Shown piece after piece: positions 57,191-64,000 of a DNA stretch of 64,000 nucleotides. The stretch comes from Fagopyrum homotropicum. Taxonomy: Eukaryota > Streptophyta > Magnoliopsida > Caryophyllales > Polygonaceae. The translations under genes were made by a program, and so were the position numbers. Each line of letters opens with the position of its first letter. Positions within the stretch are counted from its first letter, which is position 1. Location: assembly GCA_033239125.1 (NCBI GenBank), contig BSWB01000006.1, positions 119,892,242-119,956,241 on the forward strand, in the 5' to 3' direction. Below the pieces are notes generated by a model. The model saw only the letters and a list, made by a program, of their open reading frames with translations. It was not told where the DNA came from and ran no database searches.

Positions 57191-59157
57191 AATATGTACA
57201 ATACTTGTTAGGCATGACTCGTATACAAATTGTCGTTTATTGTAGAGGAGAATGGAAATTTTTGGAAATGTATGGAGATATATGAGGGATAAGGTAGCGA
57301 ATAAACCTATTATTCTGAGATATCTTGTTAGCCTACCATAAATACGGATGTTGATTGTAAAACGATTTCAAGTAGATGAGACGGTGCACGATGTGGAACT
57401 TACGTACAAGAATAACATAAATGAAGCATTGCAAACATTTGATATTGAGACGGCAGAAGATTTCGAGGATTTTGTCGAAACTAATCGACCGACTCAAGCA
57501 TGCTGGAGTGTGCCAATGTGTGTGAGATTAAAGTCTAAAAATCTTATACCAAAAATTGAAGAAGTTAATGAATATCGTCCATGTACAACGATTGTTGGCG
57601 CTCCTACTGTACATGCAATAGAAACAGTGAATAGTTATGCAATCACTCACGTTGAAGCTGAAGCAACTAAATGGGGTCTTAAGATTGGTCAAAAGTTCAA
57701 GGATACAACCACAGTGAAAAATGCATTGTGTTTGCATGTTGTTGCTGAATGTACACAGTACAAAATAACAAAGTCTATCAAACTTGTTGTTCTTACCCGA
57801 TGTCTAGATAAAATATTGTAAGTGGCGCGTGGGGTTCTCAAAATAAAAAAATCGGAAGTGTTTATACTAACAAAGTATACCATGTAACACCCCGAATTCT
57901 CAAAACTCGGGACATTACTGGTTAGGACCTCACAATGGGTCCCGACTTAGTTTGACAACAATATTACTAGGATCTTGCAACAAGACACAAATAAGAAAAA
58001 TCGAAATTCATAAAATGTATTTGTAAAAGAATGAATGCAACAAAGTCTAACAACCTAACGTACTTAAACAACGGAAAAGACTAATTGTCTTAACAAAAGG
58101 GAAAGACAACGAAGCAACAACCCAAACCCCCACTCTAAAGAGTACGGAGACCCGGATGACCACTACTTCCGGATCACTCAGCTGCTGTTCTAACCTGCAG
58201 TAAAACTAAAAACACAACAAAACAACCATTAGCTAGTTATCTAAACATTAGGAGAATAATAATAGCACACACACACACATAAAATAATAAACACTCATCA
58301 TGCTTTCAAACAATCCATTTATTATCTTCAATTAAGTCATTCACTCTAATGATACTTATTTTGTGACACGAGGGATTCCCAAACCTCGCCTCCGCCCCCG
58401 TGTACCCATCAGGAGTGGATCCGATGCATCTCACCGTGTACCTGGATGGTCTGGGTATAGAGAACCTCCCAGTCTCCTGGCAGAGTTGGGCAGTGATGTC
58501 ACGGCCCGTTATACATACACTTGGGCCTTAACACATAACAACCACGGTCGTCCTAACAAGTTATTTTTATTATAACACACATTGCACACACACAACCATT
58601 ATCACTCAACTAATATCCAGAAACCAGCTAAGTAAGTCGCAAGGACTTACCTTGATCAAAATCGTTTTCTCAAATCTCAACTCGACCGAACCCGTGGTAA
58701 CCCAAACGCCTGTCAAATAAGGCATGTGGATCAAAATCACATCCATATGTCCAACCTCATGCAAAGGAATTACGGAAAAAACTCTCTTACGGTAAAAGAC
58801 CATTTTACCCTTAGTGCCGAAAATTCTCAAAGTTTATTCTTGAAATCTACTAATTTCTTTTAGAACTTGTTTTCCATAAATTGTTTCTCTCTGACAGTTC
58901 TTATAAGTTATGAGTTAAAACTCGAAACCACTCCTCAAAGAACAACCCTCCTCCTCTTTCCCGATTACCACTCTACTCTTCTACATGTATAAATACATAT
59001 GTACATACTCTAGCTTTTCCTTCAGCTCGTATAGTTCCGTAATTACTCAATATTTAAATATAGCTACATAATTTCATAACTCCCAACTCGTACTTATATA
59101 TAAACCTACACTTAACCCTTCTTATATCTCAATATACACATACACGTCTCCTACACC

Positions 59158-59276
59158 TATTCATAATTATATGTACTCACTCTTCCAACTCCAATTTTAT
59201 ATAAGAGTACATACGTATATTCATAATTATATGTACTCACTCTTCCAACTCCAATTTTATATAAGAGTACATTCGT
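59158..59276. repeat. Two-copy 60-bp tandem repeat in the solo LTR
   Basis: TCATAATTATATGTACTCAC and the following 35 bases at 59161-59215 are repeated exactly 60 bp later. This is a very recent tandem duplication. Confidence 0.95.
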
Positions 59277-59780
59277 ACACTGCTACATATATATATATAT
59301 ATATTTATGTATATTTTACAATTCCTACAGGTATATATACAACTTATATAACCACTCGGCATTAACTCTTATCTAAGTAACATGCTTACTGTGCTCAGGT
59401 CCCTCTGTATATATATAAATATACCTACTGATACTATTTCTTCACCTAAGTGCACATACTTATACATTCTTTGCACAATCTACACATTCTGCACTAATTT
59501 ATACATACGTACTTATATACACTCTTATATATATATATGCTTGTACAGTCTGGACTAATTTATACATCTAAGTACGTATAACAGTAAAGCCGAGGAGGGT
59601 TACTTACTCGTCCACACTACTCGTCTCACACTCGAAGGTGACCCTTGGTTCGGTACGGTCCAATGAGGTGGCTGTCGCAAAGGTTGTAGCTGGCTCGATG
59701 TCTTTCTTCCCCACGTTGCATCACCCGTCCTGGCTCGATACTGCCGGTTGCAGCGGAAGACAACTTTGTGCTGTCTCGAC

Positions 59781-59875
59781 TGGTCCACTGTAGCAAGAGA
59801 GGAGGAGGAGCACTGCTGGCGTCGGTTGGTCCACTACAGCAAGGGAGGAGGAGGAGCACTGCTGGCGTCGGTCCA
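59781..59875. repeat. Two-copy 46-bp tandem repeat in the solo LTR
   Basis: TGGTCCACTGTAGCAAGAGA at 59781 and TGGTCCACTACAGCAAGGGA at 59827 open two copies. Both continue with GGAGGAGGAGCACTGCTGGC. The region is GC-rich compared with the rest of the LTR. Confidence 0.9.
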
Positions 59876-60839
59876 AGGCCACAGGGACTCGGCGGAGAGA
59901 AGGAGTAACGCGGTTCCGAGAAGGAAAGCAAGAGAAACACGACTGTACCTTTGCGACTGTCCCGTCGGCTCCAGGCGGCTGCACCAACGGTCCCTTACTC
60001 CGTCGTCGGCGGCGAGGCAAGCAGTTGTTCCGTTCGACGGCAGCGGCCACTAGCGATGCTCTCTTCGATTGAAACTGGGTGCGGTAATTCGATGGGGAGG
60101 TACGTACTGAGAGGTGCAACAACTATTAGGGAGGAGGGTTAGGTTAAGCGTAGGATTAAAAGAATTAGGGTTAGGATTAGGCTTAAGTAAATGGGTTGGT
60201 ATGAAGGTAATTGGGTCGCACAAAATAATAGAAATTAAATCTCGTTTTATTCTTATTTTAAGGATAAGGATTTACGGGTTTGAACCGGTTAAATTTAATA
60301 TTAACGGAGTTTAAAATTTTCGGTTATTACATACCAAAGGGCACACTTGTTCATTCCATGCACGAAGAACTAATCGTAGAAAGGTGTCATATCCTGTCAT
60401 TGCTGAAATAGTTGCAAAAATGTAAGTTCATTGCTTATTATCACATATGATCTTTATTGTATATTCTTTTGTTTGTTTCTGGTATGAATTGCATGAAAAT
60501 TCTATTGTATATTCAATTTTTAAGTATGCTAATACACATAAATTCCTCGATCCTAAGACCATTATTGGTGTCTTAAGAAATGAACATTGTTTATAAGCTA
60601 GTTATTGGAAATGTTGGATGTCACAAGAGGCCGTGAAGAACAATATAAGATGAACAAATGAAGAGAACTACAAGGGTGTGCCAGTGTACTTACATCGATT
60701 GCAAAGAGGCTAATCCGGAGACTATGGTAGCGCTTGAGTTGGATAATGAAAACAAATTCAAATATGTGTTCTTTGTTTTAAGACAATCAATCAAAGGGTA
60801 TGCGGTAATGAGAAAGGTATTGTCTAAAATTTATTATTC

Positions 60840-61230
60840 AAATATAATTTGGTATTGTGAATTATATTTGAATGATAACTTTTCTGGTAGTAGCCTTTTT
60901 CTAGTATGCATTAGAGTTATGTTTCTGGTATGCTCATTTCAGGTTTGTGTACGTGCTCAGTTTCTAGTATTGTTTGATAAATGTGTTTCGGGTATGATCA
61001 TTTCTGGTTTGTGTACGTGCTCAGTATCTAGTATTATGAATTATATTTGAATAAATTTTTTGGTATTATCCTTTTTCTAGTATGCATATGTGGTGAGTTT
61101 CTAGTATTGTGTAGTTTTTATAAATTTTCTGGTATTCTAGTATCTGACATTGTGCAGTTTCAATATTCTGGTATCTTGGTGTTTCTGCTATACCCAATAA
61201 TAATTGATTGTGTGATTGTTGTTGTTTAAG
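60840..61230. repeat. Transposase intron filled with TTCTGGTAT motifs
   Basis: Between the exon ending VMRK (GTATTG donor at about 60817) and the acceptor GTTTAAG at 61230 the motif TTTCTGGTAT / TTTCTAGTAT occurs about ten times. A similar zone lies at 61620-61910 between later exons. Confidence 0.75.
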
Positions 61231-62794
61231 GTTATTTTAGTGGACGTAATATTTTTGAAAGGAAGGTGGGGTGTTATTGCTTGCAACAACGCAAGACGCA
61301 AACCAACAAATATATCTGCTAGCATTTGCTATTGTTGACCGTGAATGTGACGACTCGTGGGATTTCTTCTTCTCGAACGTACACAAGTTTGTCCGTGACA
61401 CCGAGGAACAATTGTTTGTATCTAATAGACACATGGCAGTAAAGAACGTTATAGCTAAGCACGACACAAAAACATCGCACGGATTTTGCATGTACCACTT
61501 AACAGGTAACATCAAGAAAAGGTCAACCAAGAGTATAGTTCAACAAATATTCTTGGATGCAACGAAGTGCTACAGAAAGGATAAGTGCCTGTAATTGTTC
61601 GAATATATAAAGATGGTATGTTTATTCTGGCATGTAGTTTTTTCTAGTACGCAACCATATTATGTTTCTGGTATTGCGAATCTGGTAGGTTATATATGGT
61701 ATTGTGCCTTATCTATCATCAATCATGACTCTGGTATGATTTTTTCTGGTATGAACACATGTTATGTTTCTGGTATGAATTTTTAGCTCATTTCTGGTAT
61801 CATACGTGATCCGTTTCTGGTACTGAGCATCATCATTGATTAACCATGATTTTGATATTATTTTTTTCCCGGTATACATACCTGCTATGTTTCTGGTATG
61901 AATTTTCTAGTATGGTATATAACTTCATGTTTACGCGAAATTGATGTGTTGAAGAATGAAGTAGTTGTGGAGATGTTGAATAAAATTGCATTTGATGCAT
62001 GGTCCCGAGCTTTGTGTCCCACCAAACGTTACAACATTATGACAAGCAACAATGCAGAATGTATTAATAGTGTACTACGTGATGGAAGAGATTATCCGGT
62101 TCTTGCCCTAATTGATGTTATCAAATAGATGGTGAGTAGATGCTTTGCAACGTGAAGGGAAAAGGTTGCGTCATGTACAGATTTGACAACACAAACGTCG
62201 AAGCTCTAATACAAGCTAAATATGTGGAGGCGTTAAAGTATGGGTGTTACACTCTTGATGCAAAAAGGTTATTATTTGAGGTACAATAGAACCAGGAAAG
62301 GAAGTTGTTTATTTAGTGGATAGGAGTTGCACTTGCAAGGAGTTCGATATTGAGGAGATACCATGTGTTTATGCGATAGATGCATCAAAGATGGAGAAAA
62401 TGAATCCGGTTTCTCTAGTAAGTGCTTATTACAGCGTTGAATATTGGAGAACGACATATGCGGAGACAATTTACCCAGAACTTGACGATGAGGATTTAGA
62501 AATTCCAAGTTGCATTGCAGCTATTGAATGCCACCCTCCTAAAAAGCGGAAGAGAACTGGAAGATTGTCTAAAGCTAGGATACGGGGCTCAGGTGAAGGG
62601 AAGAAGAAGAATTGAAGTTACTGTGGCATGGTAGGCCATAATAAAAAGACTTGCCGAAATCAACCACTTCTAAAGCCATGAAAACACATATCAGTATACA
62701 TACGATGGTTTTTATGTTAATTTGATATTGTACAAAAAGGTTTTTATATTAGCTTATGTTTGTTTTTGGGGTAAACATCCTCATACCAAAAGCA

Positions 62795-63350
62795 TAACAA
62801 CAAATAATAGCAAAAACTCTATCAAAAAATCATACCAGAAAGGCATACCAGAATCTCATACATGAAACTCATCATGGTAGATACCCATACCAGAAATCTC
62901 ATGATATAAATCATACTAGAAAATCACAACATGAACATTTCTGGTAAAGAAATAATCATACCAGAATCACATACATGAAAACCAATCATTCCAGAATTAC
63001 ATATCATAAACAAATATTAGACAACTAATGCAATAAATCATACCAAAAAACAACAACATGAATATTTCTGGTAGAGTAACCATCATACCAGAATCACATA
63101 CATGAAAACCCATCATATTGGAATCCCAAACCATAAAAAAATACCAAAAATCTCAAGTAAAAATCATACCAAAAAATCACAATAGGATAATTTATGGTAA
63201 AGAAATCATCATATTAGAATCACATACATGAAAATCAATATACTAGAATCCCATACTAACAACAAATACCAGAAAACTCATGTAATAAATCAAACTAGAA
63301 AATCACAACATGAACATTTTTGGTAAAGAAACCATAATACCAGAATATTT
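62795..63350. repeat. CATACCAGAA motif zone (inverted orientation), right of mudrA
   Basis: CATACCAGAA and variants occur more than fifteen times, mostly complementary in orientation to the left zone. Larger units of about 130-150 bp contain AACATGAACATTTCTGGTAA, ATCATACCAGAATCACATAC and ATGAAAACC. Confidence 0.85.
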
Positions 63351-63526
63351 GTATTTGAATTATCAACAACCTAAATGACAATTACAACAAAGTCAATACA
63401 ACAACAATCTAAAACTACAACATAGTCAATACTTGAATATTTGTTTATAATGTACATATTCAAGCTACACAAAGACACAATTGCAACAGAGTCAATACAA
63501 CAACAACCTAAATGACAATTACCGTT
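63351..63526. repeat. CAACAAAGTCAATACAACAA repeats before the ULP1 stop
   Basis: ATGACAATTACAACAAAGTC and CAATACAACAACAA-type words occur three times (about 63374, 63410 and 63485). This is the 3' flank of the ULP1 gene, with no other feature. Confidence 0.6.
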
Positions 63527-63972
63527 TCATAGTGACTCAAAGGGTTTGACCCATTCCCTACTGTACATAATTAATGAAAACTTTTCTCTAAAAGTTGGCA
63601 CGTATTCTTGACATATCATCGACAAATCATTACGTCCAGATGACAGGTACTGTATGTGCTTGATGGTGAAGACTACACAACTCCCACTGCCATGTAACAA
63701 CAAATTATATAAGTTATTTTCCAAACCAACATACTAATGTACAATGCATGGAACATGTGAGTAGTATTGTATAATTTACCTTGGGTTGTTTTGAGGAACC
63801 TTTTCAGTTGTCTTTCGAGCATATCCCAACGGCTTATTGAGGTTGTCGCCAAACTTGTCAAGCGTTCCATGACTTTTCAGAAGGTGGGGGAACATGACGA
63901 GTAATGGGGTAACTAGATCCTTCAATTCTCCGTCACACATACAACTCACAATCGAGTCGTATACAACAACAC
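63527..63972 (-). CDS. ULP1-like (C48) cysteine protease, last two exons, MULE-encoded
   Basis: ULP1 proteases cleave SUMO or related conjugates. In plants many copies ride on MULEs of the Kaonashi group. The two exons on the minus strand are 63780-63972 (acceptor TAG at 63973-63975) and 63527-63686. The junction PS is in phase with GT/AG. The first begins CVVVYDS, the block that normally follows the catalytic His-Trp, and runs DGELKDLVTPLLVMFPHLLK. The second has NPSGSCVVFTIKHIQYLSSG, where the Cys aligns with the catalytic Cys (usual GDCG becomes GSCV). It ends FREKFSLIMYSREWVKPFES. The His and Asp parts lie in the rest of the gene beyond 64000. Both visible exons are open, but GSCV for GDCG hints at altered activity. 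Confidence 0.75.
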
Positions 63973-64000
63973 ACTATTTTATTAAATCAATTTGTAGGGC

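Larger units (their letters stand above)
57883..60331 (-). mobile_element. Solo LTR of a Ty3-type retrotransposon inside mudrA
   Basis: The minus-strand ends are TGTAATAACCGAAAATTTTA and ACTCGG...GGGGTGTTACA. TACCA occurs at 57878-57882 and 60332-60336, an exact 5-bp duplication. The 2449-bp body has no second LTR or internal genes, so it arose by LTR-LTR recombination. Removing it with one TACCA rejoins the transposase frame (LTKYTKGHTCSFH). It is of similar size to, but different sequence from, the LTRs at 35128 and 41412. Confidence 0.93.
57214..62680 (+). pseudogene. MULE transposase (mudrA-type), interrupted and degraded
   Basis: The likely start MTRIQIVVYCRGEWK is at 57214. Next come the acidic N-region (57348-57820) and the MuDR DNA-binding domain (KWGLKIGQKFKDTTTVKNAL, then CKWRV and, after the solo LTR, KGHTCSF). 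A WKCWMSQEAVKNN block follows near 60610. The DDE core starts near 61231 (VILVDVIFLKGRWG with the first Asp) and continues at 61271 (LLLATTQDANQQIYLLAFAI, VDRECDDSWDFFF). Later parts are TSNNAECINSVL (about 62042), a SWIM-like zinc finger CTCKEFDIEEIPCVYA (last His replaced by Tyr) and a zinc knuckle SYCGMVGHNKKTC. Frameshifts (about 57290, 57830, 61275), a TGA just before the knuckle and the LTR insertion disable it. Confidence 0.85.
56120..64000 (+). mobile_element. Large Kaonashi-like MULE (mudrA plus ULP1), right end beyond window
   Basis: The left terminus GGGAAAATTTGGTAACTAGG at 56120 is of the same type as the two 182-bp MITEs and the 1485-bp element. Behind it come a TTCTGGTATG motif zone (56560-57190), the mudrA transposase on plus (57214-62680) and an inverted-orientation CATACCAGAA zone (62795-63350). 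Last is a minus-strand ULP1-like protease (63527-63972 and onward). MULEs with ULP1 genes are known in plants as the Kaonashi group. No right terminus is seen before 64000. A solo LTR of 2449 bp is nested inside. Confidence 0.8.

Noticed and set aside
59600..60122. GC-rich frames on both strands in the solo LTR
   Set aside because: They arise from a tandem-repeated GC-rich LTR segment. No family was recognised and overlapping frames on both strands are equally long.
1..64000. CRISPR arrays, operons, riboswitches, phage or bacterial genes
   Set aside because: The direct repeats seen lack uniform spacers and the coding genes are intron-containing plant genes. Nothing prokaryotic is present.

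Overview
This is a window of nuclear DNA from a flowering plant, almost certainly a eudicot. The evidence is spliced genes with GT/AG introns, plant-type host proteins, and dense nested transposable elements of plant families (Ty3 with chromodomain and initiator-Met primer site, L1-type LINEs, PIF/Harbinger, MULEs, MITEs, a tRNA-derived SINE). I cannot name the species. There is no bacterial, organellar or CRISPR content.

Four host genes can be read exon by exon. They are a 5' part of Mediator subunit 10 (1446-2035, minus, last exon not found), a TPR protein matching HLB1 (16888-22749, plus, 14 exons, 551 aa), a Yellow-Stripe-Like metal-nicotianamine transporter (23042-25654, minus, 7 exons, 660 aa) and an Rsm22/METTL17-type mitochondrial ribosome assembly protein (45750-49335, plus, 12 exons, 499 aa). 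HLB1 and YSL converge with only about 290 bp between their stop codons. The reading frames close exactly across all their introns. From memory, MED10A and HLB1 are also close neighbours in Arabidopsis (At5g41910 and At5g41950), so the left part looks like a conserved block inflated by transposons.

The rest is mostly mobile DNA. 2932-4416 is a non-autonomous MULE with a perfect 9-bp target duplication. About 5005-16593 is a PIF/Harbinger element (transposase plus Myb/SANT-like ORF, both minus) holding a decayed LINE (about 7400-13330), a PPR gene fragment and an unidentified plus-strand gene-like segment. 27960-33744 is a full-length LINE with a 16-bp target duplication and only a few disabling mutations. 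33883-34249 and 55473-55741 are hAT-like MITEs with self-similar palindromic cores. 34657-34797 is a SINE. 35128-43873 is a young Ty3 (Tekay/Del-like) element with near-identical 2462-bp LTRs, an exact CTCTA duplication and almost no gag. It splits a region of degenerate short repeats.

The right end is a large Kaonashi-like MULE that begins at 56120 and runs off the window. It has a plus-strand mudrA transposase, interrupted by a 2449-bp solo LTR with TACCA duplication, and a minus-strand ULP1-type cysteine protease. A short motif, TTCTGGTATG, is reiterated on both sides of the transposase and inside its introns. It also forms palindromes in the small relative at 2932-4416, and two 182-bp MITEs (51899, 53609) share the same termini. 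One MULE family is therefore present at three levels: autonomous, internally deleted or Pack-MULE-like, and MITE.
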